Assembly: GCF_002778275.1 (NCBI RefSeq)
Contig: NZ_NESG01000004.1
Coordinates: 1-64,000 of the forward strand
Direction: 5' to 3'
DNA from: Limnohabitans sp. G3-2
GTDB taxonomy: Bacteria > Pseudomonadota > Gammaproteobacteria > Burkholderiales > Burkholderiaceae_C
DNA length: 64,000 nt
Part shown: piece after piece, positions 52,177-61,582 of the stretch
Layout: each line of letters begins with the position of its first letter
Numbering within the stretch: position 1 is the first letter of the stretch
Position numbers and translations under genes: made by a program
The notes under the pieces: model-generated
Database searches by the model: none
Told to the model about the DNA's origin: nothing
The model's input: the letters and a program-made list of their open reading frames with translations, nothing else

Positions 52177-52626
52177 TTAAAGCTGGGGGCTCAAGTTGAA
52201 TTGGCGCACACCCAACTCGTCCATTTGCCTTTGCTCGTAGCGCAGCACATCTTTGGCCACCGCTTTGGCGTCTTGTTCGGCCAGCGAGGTCATCTTGTGC
52301 AGTTCGACCTCGGCCAACACCCTTTTTTTGCGCATTTGGCTCAAGGTGGCTTGGGCTTTGCTCAGGTCCAGCACCACCCTTTGCTGCAAAGTGAGCAGTT
52401 GCGCCATGAACTGTCGGTGGTTCATGCTCGCTTGCATGCCCATGACCGGGGTCGTGCTTTGGGTTTCCTGCAGGCGGTATTCGTCGTACAGCGCGCACAA
52501 GCGGGCGTGGCTGGCTTGCAGTTGTTCCACGCGGGCGAGGGCTTGGGCAATGTCGGCCTGGGCTTCGTTGACCGCATCTTGGGCTTTGCGAACCAGTACG
52601 GGCCAGCAGTTTCGAGCTTGTCTCAT
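52177..52626 (-). CDS. fliJ: Flagellar export chaperone-like protein FliJ
   Basis: The 149-residue protein is predicted to be one long coiled coil (heptad-rich from about 10 to 135), as in FliJ. FliJ inserts into the FliI hexamer and helps energise flagellar export. It is last in the fliE-F-G-H-I-J operon, 19 bp after fliI. Sequence conservation is low in this family, so the call rests on length, coiled coil and position. Confidence 0.88.
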   Translation of the reverse strand: MRQARNCWPVLVRKAQDAVNEAQADIAQALARVEQLQASHARLCALYDEYRLQETQSTTPVMGMQASMNHRQFMAQLLTLQQRVVLDLSKAQATLSQMRKKRVLAEVELHKMTSLAEQDAKAVAKDVLRYEQRQMDELGVRQFNLSPQL

Positions 52627-52645
52627 GGGGTAGGCCTTGGTGGGG

Positions 52646-53968
52646 TCAGACCGACATCAGGCTTTGGACTTCGTGGCGCGTGGCCGCGACGTCCTGGCCT
52701 GTGTGCATGTCTTGTTGCAGAAAATGTTCCATCGACGTGCGCAAACGGATGGCTTGGTCCAGGTCGGGGTTGCTGCCCGCTTCGTAGGCGCCCACCTGGA
52801 TCAGGTCTTGGTTTTGTTGGTACAGCGACCACAGGCGCCGAAACCGGTTGGCCAGCTTTTGGTCTTCGGGCGAGAGCAGGTTTTGCATCACCCGAGAGAT
52901 CGAGCCGTTCAGGTCAATGGCGGGGTAGTGGGCGGCATCGGCCAGTTTGCGCGAGAGCATGACTTGGCCGTCGAGCGAGGCGCGGGCGATGTCCACAATC
53001 GGGTCGTTGGCGTCATCGCCTTCGGCCAGCACGGTGTAAATGGCGGTGATGGAGCCCACGCCGTGGCGGCCCACACCTGCGCGTTCGATCAAGTTGGGCA
53101 GCAGCGCAAACACCGAGGGCGGGTAGCCCTTGGCGGTGGGGGGCTCACCGACGGCCAGACCAATTTCGCGTTGCGCATGCGCCACGCGGGTCAGGCTGTC
53201 CACCAGCATCAAGACGTTCTTGCCCTGATCGCGGAAATATTCGGCAATGACGTGCGTCATGTGGGTGGCTTTGAGGCGCAACACCGGCGACTCGTTGGCC
53301 GGGGCGGCGATCAACACCGACTTGGCCAGCCCGACGGGGCCCAAGGATTCCTCAATGAACGCTTGCACCTCGCGGCCGCGTTCGCCAATGAGGCCAATGA
53401 CCACCACGTCGGCTTCGGTAAAGCGCGTCATCATGCCCAGCAACACGCTTTTGCCGACCCCTGAGCCGGCCACCAGGCCCAAGCGCTGCCCGCGGCCGAT
53501 GGTCAGCATGCCGTTGATGGCTTTGACGCCCACGTCCAAAATCTCCCGGATCGGGCCACGTTCCATCGGGTTGATGGGGCGGCCTTGCAGGCTGAGCACA
53601 TCGGTGCAGACCGGGGCCGGGCGGCCGTCCAGGGGCTGGCCCCGTCCATCCAGAACGCGTCCGAGCAACTCAGGCCCCAAAGACACCTGCGAGGTGTGGC
53701 TGAGCACCGACACTTTGGCCCCAGGCCCAATGCCTTGGGGTTCGGTGAAGGGCAGGAGGTAGAGCGTGTCGTCATTGAATCCGACGACTTCGGCCTCGAC
53801 CCGGTGGCCAAACTGCCCCACCACTTCGCAGCAAGCGCCCAGCGGGGCCATGAGGCCACGCGTTTCCAAACGCATGCCGACCAGGCGGACCAAGGTGCCA
53901 TTGCGTTGGGGTTCGGGGGCATGCAGGTCGCCAATCAGTTGGCTGACTTCTGCGTCAAAGTTCATCAT
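52646..53968 (-). CDS. fliI: Flagellum-specific ATPase FliI
   Basis: The 440-residue ATPase powers export through the flagellar type III apparatus. Walker A is GLVAGSGVGKSVLLGMM (about 163-179) and Walker B lies in NVLMLVDSLTRVAHAQREIG (about 245-264). PPTAKGYPPSVFALLPNLIERAG follows, as in all FliI proteins. The start overlaps the end of fliH by 14 nt; MM at the start leaves 53968 or 53965 as alternatives. Confidence 0.97.
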   Translation of the reverse strand: MMNFDAEVSQLIGDLHAPEPQRNGTLVRLVGMRLETRGLMAPLGACCEVVGQFGHRVEAEVVGFNDDTLYLLPFTEPQGIGPGAKVSVLSHTSQVSLGPELLGRVLDGRGQPLDGRPAPVCTDVLSLQGRPINPMERGPIREILDVGVKAINGMLTIGRGQRLGLVAGSGVGKSVLLGMMTRFTEADVVVIGLIGERGREVQAFIEESLGPVGLAKSVLIAAPANESPVLRLKATHMTHVIAEYFRDQGKNVLMLVDSLTRVAHAQREIGLAVGEPPTAKGYPPSVFALLPNLIERAGVGRHGVGSITAIYTVLAEGDDANDPIVDIARASLDGQVMLSRKLADAAHYPAIDLNGSISRVMQNLLSPEDQKLANRFRRLWSLYQQNQDLIQVGAYEAGSNPDLDQAIRLRTSMEHFLQQDMHTGQDVAATRHEVQSLMSV

Positions 53969-54911
53969 GGGTGTCGTCTAAGGTGGGGGGCGCGGGTTGT
54001 GAAGGCGATGCCGTTTTGATGTCAGAGTCCTCGACGTCTTCCACGTCCACCAGCTGGCGGCTCCAGTCGCGGCTGGGGGTGTCGGCGGGCATGGCCTCGG
54101 CACGGTCTTTGACCAACGAGGATTGCTGCATCCAGGCTTCTGGCTGGGCCAACAAACGCCGAGCCAGGGGCTCCAGGCGGTTTTCAATCAGGTCCTGCAC
54201 CACGCTGTCTTGCACCCGCACCCGCACACTGCCGGGACGCAGCAGGGTGTCGGCTTCGAGCTGCATGTGGTCGGTGACCGATTTGCCCATCTCTTTCAAG
54301 CGCTCCAGATCTTCAGGGTGCACGCTCACATGGACAGGCTCCACCGTGTGGTCCAGTTGCTGAATGCAGGCTTGCACCAGGTTGTGAATGGCTTGCCCTG
54401 ACAGTTGCAACTCTGCCCGCACCAGCTGCTCTGCGAGGTGCAAAGACAAGCGTTTGAGGGGTTCAAAAAACCGCTGTGGGTCTTGGCTGATGCTGCGCAA
54501 CTCGATGCCCAGGTGGCGCACGATCTCGCGTTCTTTGCTTCGCTCGGCCTCGTATTCGTCACGCACCTTGGCTTGGCCTTCGAGCAGGCCGCGTTGGTAG
54601 GACTCTTCACGCAAAGCGTCGAGAGCGGCTTCGCTCCACTGAGATTCGGGCCCGGTGGTGTCCAAGTCGCCTTCGGTCTCGGCCGCAGTGGCCTCGGCGC
54701 TCAGGTCTGAGGGCTCGGCCTCGGGGGTGCCCGGCTCCTGCGTCAAACCCTCGGTCGGCTCGATTTTTTCGGCCACACGCCAAGGGCCAAATGAACGGGC
54801 AGAGGCCTCGTCCCATTGGGTGCGCAAGAACCTGGGCGCTTGGACCTTGCTGTTGAGCAAGGGGTTGATGCTCCAGACGGCAGGCTCCTCGTGCAGGTCA
54901 GACAAAGCCAT
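53955..54911 (-). CDS. fliH: Flagellar assembly protein FliH
   Basis: The 318-residue protein inhibits and recruits FliI. A long acidic, low-complexity N-terminal region (about 30-90, rich in Glu, Ala and Thr) precedes the coiled-coil and C-terminal FliH domain (about 110-270). An extra acidic tail follows (about 275-318). It is somewhat longer than typical FliH (about 230-240) because of both terminal extensions. The ATG at 54911 (MALSDLHEEPAVW) overlaps the end of fliG by 14 nt. Confidence 0.9.
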   Translation of the reverse strand: MALSDLHEEPAVWSINPLLNSKVQAPRFLRTQWDEASARSFGPWRVAEKIEPTEGLTQEPGTPEAEPSDLSAEATAAETEGDLDTTGPESQWSEAALDALREESYQRGLLEGQAKVRDEYEAERSKEREIVRHLGIELRSISQDPQRFFEPLKRLSLHLAEQLVRAELQLSGQAIHNLVQACIQQLDHTVEPVHVSVHPEDLERLKEMGKSVTDHMQLEADTLLRPGSVRVRVQDSVVQDLIENRLEPLARRLLAQPEAWMQQSSLVKDRAEAMPADTPSRDWSRQLVDVEDVEDSDIKTASPSQPAPPTLDDTHDEL

Positions 54912-55989
54912 CGCCGCCTCCAGCCAACACCAGCTCGCCCGCATCGGACAGCTTGCGTGCCAAACGCATGACGTTCTTCTGTGCTTCTTCCACTTCGGTG
55001 ATGCGCAGCGGGCCCTTGCTCTCCATGTCGTCCACAAACATGACGCGGGCACGGGCCGACATGTTGTCGAGGAACTTGTCCTTGACGAAGTCGGGGGCGC
55101 CCTTCAGGGCCACCATCAAGAGGTCGGGCTCGGCCGTGCGCATGATGGCCTGGATACCGCGGTTGTCCACGCTCACCAGGTTTTCGAAGGTGAACATATT
55201 GTCCTGAATGCGTTGCATCAGGTCGCCGTCGATCTGCGACAAGCCCGCCATGATGGAGGACTCCAACTCGACTTTCACCGAGTTCATGATCTGCGCTGCG
55301 GCCTTGATGCCGCCGAAGCTTGACGACTTGGAAGACGAGTTCGAGGCGAACTGCTTCATCATGATCTGCTCCAACTCCTCCATGGCCGACGGTTGCACCG
55401 TCTCCAGGCTGGCAATGCGCTGGATGATTTCGGGGCGCGAGTCACTGGGCAAGAAGTTCAGCACGTCAGCCGCCACCGTGTAATCCAAAACCGACAAGAT
55501 GATGGCCACCACCTGGGGGTGTTCGCCGCGGATCATCTCGGCGATCGAGCGGGCGTCCATCCACTTCAAAATTTCCAAGCCCTTGCTGCCCTGGCCCGGC
55601 ATGATGCGGCTGAGCACCGAGGCCGCTTTGTCGTCACCCAGCGCACGTTTGAGCACTTTTTCGACATAGTCGCCCGTGCCCAAGCCCAGGCTGGTTTGCT
55701 TTTTCAGCATGGTGACGAACTCGTCGAGCACGATGTTCACCGCTTCTTGTGACAAATCCGACACCGACACCATCGCGGCGCCCAGTGATTGGACTTCTTT
55801 CGGGTTCATGAAGCGGATGATTTCCGAGGCTTGCTGCTCGCCGAGCAAAAGCATCAGAACGGCAGCGCGTTGCGTCCCGGTGAGTTCGGCCAACTCTTTG
55901 GCCAACTCATCGGTCATGGGGATGGGGGCATTGGCCAAGGGGGCAGCAGGAGCGCCTGCTGCTTTGTCATCTGGTTTTTGGGTCGCCAT
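54898..55989 (-). CDS. fliG: Flagellar motor switch protein FliG
   Basis: The 363 residues form the rotor component that meets the stator and sets direction. The N-terminal domain binds FliF (about 30-130). The middle domain carries the EHPQVVAIILSVLDYTVAAD segment, including the EHPQ motif. The C-terminal torque helix contains the charged residues expected of FliG (VDNRGIQAIMRTAEPDLLMVALKGA region). It starts 22 bp after fliF. The N-terminal 25 residues are Ala/Pro-rich and poorly conserved. Confidence 0.97.
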   Translation of the reverse strand: MATQKPDDKAAGAPAAPLANAPIPMTDELAKELAELTGTQRAAVLMLLLGEQQASEIIRFMNPKEVQSLGAAMVSVSDLSQEAVNIVLDEFVTMLKKQTSLGLGTGDYVEKVLKRALGDDKAASVLSRIMPGQGSKGLEILKWMDARSIAEMIRGEHPQVVAIILSVLDYTVAADVLNFLPSDSRPEIIQRIASLETVQPSAMEELEQIMMKQFASNSSSKSSSFGGIKAAAQIMNSVKVELESSIMAGLSQIDGDLMQRIQDNMFTFENLVSVDNRGIQAIMRTAEPDLLMVALKGAPDFVKDKFLDNMSARARVMFVDDMESKGPLRITEVEEAQKNVMRLARKLSDAGELVLAGGGDGFV

Positions 55990-56011
55990 GATCGTTGTTC
56001 CTGTTTGAAGC

Positions 56012-57868
56012 TCAATTGACCTTGATCATGCCCTTGAGCACGTTGGCCACACGGCCTGAGTCTTCGGCCACCAGCATTCGGATGAGGGCCACTTTGTCGT
56101 CGTAGGTGTTGGCGGTGTCCAGCATGTCCATGGAAATGCTCGACTTTTTGGGCTTGAGCTTGGCTTTGATCTCTTGCAAGCTGTCGCCTTCGCCAATCTG
56201 GATCATGCGCATGTCGTCTTCGCTCAACTCGCCGTCGCTGAGCGCTGCCTTGGCTTGTTCCGCCTCTGCCACATGGTCCGCATAGATGTTGCGCATGATG
56301 GGGCGAATCACAATGAACATGAACACAATGAAGCTGACGGCGAGCAAAGCGCTCTTGATGCCTGTCTGCACGATGTCTTCCAGGTACCAAGGAATGGTTT
56401 CCAGGCTGGCTGGTGCTTCAAACTTGGCCGGCACCACCGACACGTTGTCGCCGCGCTGTTGGTCAAAACCCACCACGCCACGCACCACTTGCAGCATTTG
56501 CTCCAACTCTTGCGGTGTGTAGGCCACGGTTGTGGGGGCGTTGGGCACCACGGGGGCGTCTTTGGCGGGCGGTGGCGCAGGGCGTTCGTTCACCACCACG
56601 GCCACGCTGATTTTCATCACACCCCCGGTGGCGTTGCGCACATGGCGCACCGTGCGGTCGAGCTCAAAATTGCGCGTTGATCGGCTGCTGAGCTTGCTGC
56701 CCGATTCGCCTTGGCCTTTGTTGGCGTCGGCTGTCGTGGTGTCGGTGGTGGTGGGGGCCACTGGGGCGGTGTTGGACAAAGAGCCCGGCACACCTTCGGC
56801 CGATTTGGCCGCAGCGCGGTCTTCGGCCAGCACCTCGGAGCGGGTGCGGGGGCCTTTGTCGCGGTTGTCAAAGTCTTCGGTGGTGCTCTCGATCTGGGTG
56901 AAGTCCAGCGACAGGTTCACCTGCGAGCGCACATTGGATTCACCCACCATGGGTGCCAAAATTTGCATGATGCGGTTGCGGTACACCTCTTCGAGCTGCT
57001 GCTTGTGCTGCTCTTGGGCCGAGGTCAAACCGAGTTTTTGCTCGGTGGCCGACTCGGTCATCAGTTTGCCCACGTTGTCGACCACGGTCACATGGTCGGG
57101 TGACAAATAAGGCACGCTGGACGACACCAGGTGAACAATGGCTTGCACTTGCGAAGCCGAGACCGCACGGCCTGGGTAGGGGGCCAACACCACGGAAGCT
57201 TTGGGCGGTGTGCGATCGCGCACAAACACGCTTTGTTTGGGGGTGGCCAGGTGCACGCGGGCGCTTTGCACGCTGCCAATTTGCATGATGCTGCGGGCCA
57301 GCTCTTGTTCCATCGCCGCGTTGACCTTGACCTGTTCCATGAACTGGCTGGTGGTCATGGACGACTGCTCTTTCAGGCCATCCAAGCCGGTGGCGCCCGC
57401 TTTGGGCAAACCTTGCGAGGCCAAGAAGATGCGCGCCTCGTGAAAGCGGGTGCTGGGCACGGTCAACTGGCCTGTGGCCGGGTCAATTTTGGGGCTGAAG
57501 TCGGCGGTCTTGAGCGACTCAAAAGCCTTTTGCTGGTCGGCCTCTTGCAGACCCGGCATGACGGGGCGGTAAGGCACCACGTTCATCCAGGCGTAGATCA
57601 AGCCAAAAATCACCACGACCACCAGCATGATGATCAAGGGCAAGACCTTGCGCACCGAGGGCTGGTTGATCACTTGCGTGAACGAATCCGACATGCCCTT
57701 GGTGCTCCAGGGGCTCAGGCTCGTGCCTGTGCCCGTGGCTTTGCCGTCCTTGTCGGGCGCACCCGGCACGGTGGCCAAACTGCTGCCACCAGTGGTGGCG
57801 GGTAAGTTGTCAGACCCTTGGGGGGTGGTCATCACCCCGGTGTTCATTGTTGCGATTGCTGCAGCCAT
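56012..57868 (-). CDS. fliF: Flagellar MS-ring protein FliF
   Basis: The 618-residue protein forms the membrane MS ring. Transmembrane helices lie near 76-94 and 500-520. The YscJ/FliF domain (about 95-270) contains the typical ELARSIMQIGSVQSARVHLA. The C-terminal cytoplasmic FliG-binding tail contains MLVAEDSGRVANVLKGMI. A proline/alanine-rich variable stretch lies about 355-405. The ATG at 57868 is used; an ATG seven codons later is possible. Confidence 0.96.
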   Translation of the reverse strand: MAAAIATMNTGVMTTPQGSDNLPATTGGSSLATVPGAPDKDGKATGTGTSLSPWSTKGMSDSFTQVINQPSVRKVLPLIIMLVVVVIFGLIYAWMNVVPYRPVMPGLQEADQQKAFESLKTADFSPKIDPATGQLTVPSTRFHEARIFLASQGLPKAGATGLDGLKEQSSMTTSQFMEQVKVNAAMEQELARSIMQIGSVQSARVHLATPKQSVFVRDRTPPKASVVLAPYPGRAVSASQVQAIVHLVSSSVPYLSPDHVTVVDNVGKLMTESATEQKLGLTSAQEQHKQQLEEVYRNRIMQILAPMVGESNVRSQVNLSLDFTQIESTTEDFDNRDKGPRTRSEVLAEDRAAAKSAEGVPGSLSNTAPVAPTTTDTTTADANKGQGESGSKLSSRSTRNFELDRTVRHVRNATGGVMKISVAVVVNERPAPPPAKDAPVVPNAPTTVAYTPQELEQMLQVVRGVVGFDQQRGDNVSVVPAKFEAPASLETIPWYLEDIVQTGIKSALLAVSFIVFMFIVIRPIMRNIYADHVAEAEQAKAALSDGELSEDDMRMIQIGEGDSLQEIKAKLKPKKSSISMDMLDTANTYDDKVALIRMLVAEDSGRVANVLKGMIKVN

Positions 57869-57894
57869 GTTGGTTCTTCTTTAATTTGGGAGGG

Positions 57895-58266
57895 TCAGAC
57901 TGGCATGTTCAGGATGTCTTCGTAAGCCTTGAGCACCTTGTTGCGAACTTGCAAGGTGGCTTCAAAGGCCAAGGAAGATTTCTGCATGCCCAGCACCACG
58001 TCGGTCAGCGCCATGTTTTCGCCGCGGTCAAAGGCAGCCCGCATGTCAGACGACTGGACCTGCAATTGGTTCACTTGCCCGAGGGCGCCGGAGACCAGGT
58101 CGGAGAAGCCTGTTTTCTGTACACCGCCGGTCACGCCGTTTGGGGCACCGCCCAACTCGGTGGCACCGGGCATGCCCAGGGATTGGCCAGCCGCTTCGTT
58201 TTGGTGGCTGCGCAGGGTTTGCAGCATCGACTGGATGCTGGCAGGGGAAATGGCTTTGTCGATCAT
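57895..58266 (-). CDS. fliE: Flagellar hook-basal body complex protein FliE
   Basis: The 123-residue protein links the MS ring to the rod. The conserved C-terminal half reads FDRGENMALTDVVLGMQKSS, followed by the FEATLQVRNKVLKAYEDILNM signature (key residues LQVRNK-x2-AYE). The N-terminal 35 residues are variable. A GGAGA Shine-Dalgarno sequence precedes the ATG. It starts 11 bp after the sigma-54 activator gene, so the two are coupled. Confidence 0.95.
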   Translation of the reverse strand: MIDKAISPASIQSMLQTLRSHQNEAAGQSLGMPGATELGGAPNGVTGGVQKTGFSDLVSGALGQVNQLQVQSSDMRAAFDRGENMALTDVVLGMQKSSLAFEATLQVRNKVLKAYEDILNMPV

Positions 58267-58277
58267 GCGGGTCTCCT

Positions 58278-59717
58278 TCAGCAGGCCGCGGTGGCCATGC
58301 CCAAGCCGTGTTCACGCAGCTGCGCGAGTTTGTAGCGCAAGGTCCGTGGGCTGATGCCCAGAACCTTGGCGGCTTCTGTTTTGCTGGGCGTGTTGGCCAG
58401 GGTGGCCATGATGACTTGGTGCTCGTTCATGCGGGCTGCGCTGTTCAGGTCAATCGCCTGCGGCATGTCTTCTGGCGTGGCACGGGGCATGGCGCTTGTC
58501 AGGTCTGACAGGACCGGCTGCGCGCTCAGGGCGGTGGCGGGCGTCAGGGCGGGGGCTGCGGCCACGGCCGCTGCGGTCAGCCAATCGTCAAACATCAGGT
58601 GCGCGGGGGTGACCACATGGTCGGCGCACAACACCATGGCACGGCGCATCACGTTTTCAAGCTCGCGCACATTGCCAGGCCAGGGGTATTGCAGCAACTG
58701 CGCTTGGGCCTGCGGCAACAACTGCCAAGGCTTTTTGTCGTGTTGCAACAAGCACTGCATGGCCAAGGGGATGATGTCGCCCGGGCGCTCGGCCAGGGGC
58801 AGCAAACGCATGCGGAAGGTGGCAATGCGGTAGTACAGGTCTTCGCGGAACTCGCGCTCGGCGATGGCTTTTTTCAGGTCTTTGTTGGTGGCCGCGACGA
58901 TGCGCACGTTCAGTTGGATGGTGGTTTGGCCCCCCAGGCGGGTGAGCTGGCGCTCTTGCAGCACGCGCAGCAGCTTGCTTTGCAGGTGCATGGGCATCTC
59001 GCCAATCTCGTCCAGGAACAAGGTGCCGCCTTGGGCTTGCTCGAACAAACCTTTTTGCTCACGGTGCGCGCCCGTGAACGCGCCTTTTTCGTGGCCAAAC
59101 AACATGTCTTCGATCAGGTTTTCGGGCATGGCCGCACAGTTCAGCGCCACAAAGGGGCCTTGCGCCCGGCCCGAGGCCTCATGCAACACGCGGGCGAGCA
59201 CTTCTTTGCCGGAGCCGGTGGGGCCCACCAGCAGGGCGGTCACATCGGCTTGGGCCACTTTTTGGGCCAAGGCCAAGAGGTGTTGGCTGGCCGGGTCGAC
59301 AAACACCACGTTGCGCACAGGCTGGGGCGTCAAGCGGGTCGCTGTTGGGTTGAGCTGGTTGTGCAAGCGCAGCCAAGAGGCTTGGCGCACATCGTGGTTG
59401 GACAGCACCGTCAGGGCGCTGGCTTGGGTGGCTTCCACGGCCAGGTCGAATTCTTGGCGATCGACGCGGCACACCACGGGGGTGCTCAGGCCAGCGTCTT
59501 GCAACAGTTGTTGAACCGCTTTGAGCCGGGTCACGTCGGCCGTGAGGTGCAGCACCACCATGGCCGCATCGGCGGCATGGGCGAGCAAGTTGTCCAGGGT
59601 GTTGACGGGCATCACCGCCCAGCCGCTGACCTGCAACGCTTGGCTGTGCTCGGGGCTCAGGGCGGCTTCGGGGTCCAGCCAAAGGGCCAGGGGGTTGGTC
59701 GAGGGTTGTGACTTCAC
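58278..59717 (-). CDS. Sigma-54-dependent flagellar regulator (FleQ/FlrC-like)
   Basis: The 479-residue activator has three domains. Residues about 1-120 look like a receiver fold that lacks a clear phosphoacceptor aspartate, as in FleQ-type proteins. The AAA+ domain (about 140-370) has Walker A GPTGSGKEVLAR, the sigma-54 contact loop GAFTGA and Walker B GGTLFLDEIGEMP. A Fis-type HTH lies at the C-terminus (about 435-470, NTPSKTEAAKVLGISPRTLRY by key residues). It heads the fliE-J operon. The start is GTG at 59717. Its own promoter is of the sigma-54 type, implying activation by another regulator or by itself. Confidence 0.93.
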   Translation of the reverse strand: MKSQPSTNPLALWLDPEAALSPEHSQALQVSGWAVMPVNTLDNLLAHAADAAMVVLHLTADVTRLKAVQQLLQDAGLSTPVVCRVDRQEFDLAVEATQASALTVLSNHDVRQASWLRLHNQLNPTATRLTPQPVRNVVFVDPASQHLLALAQKVAQADVTALLVGPTGSGKEVLARVLHEASGRAQGPFVALNCAAMPENLIEDMLFGHEKGAFTGAHREQKGLFEQAQGGTLFLDEIGEMPMHLQSKLLRVLQERQLTRLGGQTTIQLNVRIVAATNKDLKKAIAEREFREDLYYRIATFRMRLLPLAERPGDIIPLAMQCLLQHDKKPWQLLPQAQAQLLQYPWPGNVRELENVMRRAMVLCADHVVTPAHLMFDDWLTAAAVAAAPALTPATALSAQPVLSDLTSAMPRATPEDMPQAIDLNSAARMNEHQVIMATLANTPSKTEAAKVLGISPRTLRYKLAQLREHGLGMATAAC

Positions 59718-59724
59718 GGTGTTG

Positions 59725-59768
59725 GTCTCATGTTCAGATGAGACTAACTAAGCAACCCTTGTGCCAGT
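59725..59768 (-). promoter_or_regulatory. Sigma-54 promoter and leader hairpin of the fliE-J operon
   Basis: On the minus strand CTGGCACAAGGGTTGCTT has the -24 GG (59765-59764) and -12 GC (59753-59752) exactly 10 bp apart, matching TGGCAC-N5-TTGC. Just downstream, a hairpin GTCTCAT/ATGAGAC (59725-59744) lies in the leader about 7 nt before the GTG start and could mask ribosome binding. Confidence 0.88.
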
Positions 59769-59876
59769 TTAAATATGAATCTCTAGAGGTCTAAAAAATA
59801 TCAAAATGAATACTTTGATATTTTTATTGGTATGGGGAAATTGACAGGGGCTTGACGGAAGATTGACAGCCGCAAA

Positions 59877-60080
59877 TCAAGCTTTGGCGGGCGTTTCTTT
59901 GGGCGAAAACAGGCGGCAAAACTGCCCGTCAACGCGCAGCACTTCGAGCGAAGGCAACAGGCGTGACTGAAAGCCCATGCTGCGGCAAGCATAAGGCGAA
60001 GAGGGGATGTGGGTGATCGCAAAATGCCGGCAATGCCAGCAGTTGGGGCCACGGGTGGGCTGATCAGCCAGGGTGGACAT
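59877..60080 (-). CDS. Small cysteine-containing protein of unknown function
   Basis: The 67-residue protein carries the cysteine pattern CWHCRHF near residue 14, then C32 in PYACRSMGF and C55 in GQFCRLF. The core (PYACRSMGFQSRLLPSLEVL) looks like a conserved small proteobacterial family that I know only as hypothetical. The four cysteines suggest a zinc or iron-sulfur site. It sits between flagellin and the sigma-54 activator, with no clear Shine-Dalgarno sequence before the ATG. The stretch 59769-59876 before the promoter shows no gene. Confidence 0.65.
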   Translation of the reverse strand: MSTLADQPTRGPNCWHCRHFAITHIPSSPYACRSMGFQSRLLPSLEVLRVDGQFCRLFSPKETPAKA

Positions 60081-60317
60081 GGGGCTTCAAGACAGGGAGG
60101 GCTTCGATCCAGCGGCGAGAGTCTCGCAGGCTCAGTCTTGCAGCATGTCGAGCACGGCTTGCCGGTTCAGCGGCGCGAAGGTTTTGGCGGCTTGCGCGGG
60201 TGCCGATTGGATGCGTTGTGCCGCCCAATGGCTTTGAGCCTGGGCGCACATGGACAAAATAAACTGCCGTGTTTTCCGGTCAGTGCAAGGTGAAAGTGTT
60301 CGCATTCAATGGCCCAC
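60081..60317. other. Gap between the small cysteine protein and flagellin
   Basis: No known gene is visible. A minus-strand frame of 39 codons (60132-60251, starting MCAQAQSHWAAQRI) is open but lacks a Shine-Dalgarno sequence and any family resemblance. No terminator with a T-run was found directly after flagellin, so the flagellin transcript may run on. Confidence 0.35.
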
Positions 60318-61529
60318 TTAACCTTGCAAGAGCTTCAGCACCGTTTGTGGCTGCTGGTTCGCTTGGGCCAACATGGCGGTCGCGGCTTGCGAGATGATTT
60401 GCGTGCGGGCCAACTCGCTGCTGGACTTGGCGTAATCCGCGTCCATGATTCGGCTGCGTGACTCGGAGGTGTTGAGGGACACGTTGGCCAAGTTGTCGAC
60501 CGCGTAGTTCAAGCGGTTGATCGTGGCACCCAGACTGGCGCGCTCGGTGTTGATGCGGTTGATCGCGATATCCAGCTGAAGCAGGGAGGTGTTGGCGCCG
60601 GTGTTGTTCAAGATGTCCAAAGCCCTCAGATTCGTCAAGGCACCATCGTCTTTGGTCAAAGTGACGGTGGACGCTGTCGTGAAACCGGTGCCCGCAGTGG
60701 CGGCCGTAAATGTCAAAACATTGTTGGTTCGCGTCACACCAGCAGTACCCATCGGTGTGTCAGCGGCCGTGAGCAGTTTGGCGGCAATGCTTGCCAGATT
60801 CGTGTCGTTGTTTGGACTTGCCAAATCCGCTTCTAAAACGGTGTAAGTTTTTGTCTCACCGCCCGCTGTGAAGGAGACCACATCCCCAGCAAAATACTGC
60901 CCGCTCAGGGTCAGTGTTGACACTTGCGCTTGTGCAGCGATTGCGGGAGGGCCTGTGACAGCCACAACGTTGGGCGTGGTGGTCTCAAACTTTGTCGCGC
61001 CGGGATCGGCTCGAAACCCGATGTCTGCCACCGTGTGTGTGATGATTTGCCCGTTGTTGGCGCCCACTTGAAACTCAAACTTACCGACCGTGCCGTCGTC
61101 GTTGACCGTGGTGCCATTCAAAAAGGCCATCCCGTTCCACTCGGTGGTGTCGGTGATGCGGTTGACTTCGGTTTTGAGTTGTTGGAACTCCAGGTCCATA
61201 TACCCGCGGTCCAGCGCTGTGTAGGTGTCGTTGGAAGATTGAACGGCCAACTCACGCATGCGCTGCAGCATGTTGGTCATCTCGATCATCGCGCCTTCCG
61301 TGGTCTGCAACATCGACACCGCGTCGTTGCCGTTGCGCACCGCTTGGTCCAAACCTGTGATTTGTGCGGTCATGCGCGAGGAAATGGCCAAACCTGCGGC
61401 ATCGTCCTTGGCGGAGTTGATGCGCTTGCCGGTTGACAATTGCTGCATGGCATCGGCCAAATCGCGGTTGTTTTTGACCATCGCGTTTTGCGAAACCAAG
61501 GATTTGATGTTGGTGTTGATGACGGACAT
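60318..61529 (-). CDS. fliC: Flagellin
   Basis: The 403-residue filament subunit has the conserved D0/D1 ends: N-terminal MSVINTNIKSLVSQNAMVKN to about residue 140, including the LQRMRELAVQSSNDT segment, and the C-terminal 90 residues ending ANQQPQTVLKLLQG. The central part (about 170-310) is variable, Thr- and Ala-rich and surface-exposed. It offers many possible O-glycosylation sites. Only 53 bp separate it from the upstream helical-repeat gene and no promoter is visible there. It may therefore be transcribed from that gene's sigma-54 promoter. Confidence 0.97.
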   Translation of the reverse strand: MSVINTNIKSLVSQNAMVKNNRDLADAMQQLSTGKRINSAKDDAAGLAISSRMTAQITGLDQAVRNGNDAVSMLQTTEGAMIEMTNMLQRMRELAVQSSNDTYTALDRGYMDLEFQQLKTEVNRITDTTEWNGMAFLNGTTVNDDGTVGKFEFQVGANNGQIITHTVADIGFRADPGATKFETTTPNVVAVTGPPAIAAQAQVSTLTLSGQYFAGDVVSFTAGGETKTYTVLEADLASPNNDTNLASIAAKLLTAADTPMGTAGVTRTNNVLTFTAATAGTGFTTASTVTLTKDDGALTNLRALDILNNTGANTSLLQLDIAINRINTERASLGATINRLNYAVDNLANVSLNTSESRSRIMDADYAKSSSELARTQIISQAATAMLAQANQQPQTVLKLLQG

Positions 61530-61582
61530 GGTGGTGACTCTTTAAGTAAGTGTTTGAGACAAGAAGGCTCTGAAGGGGGGGC

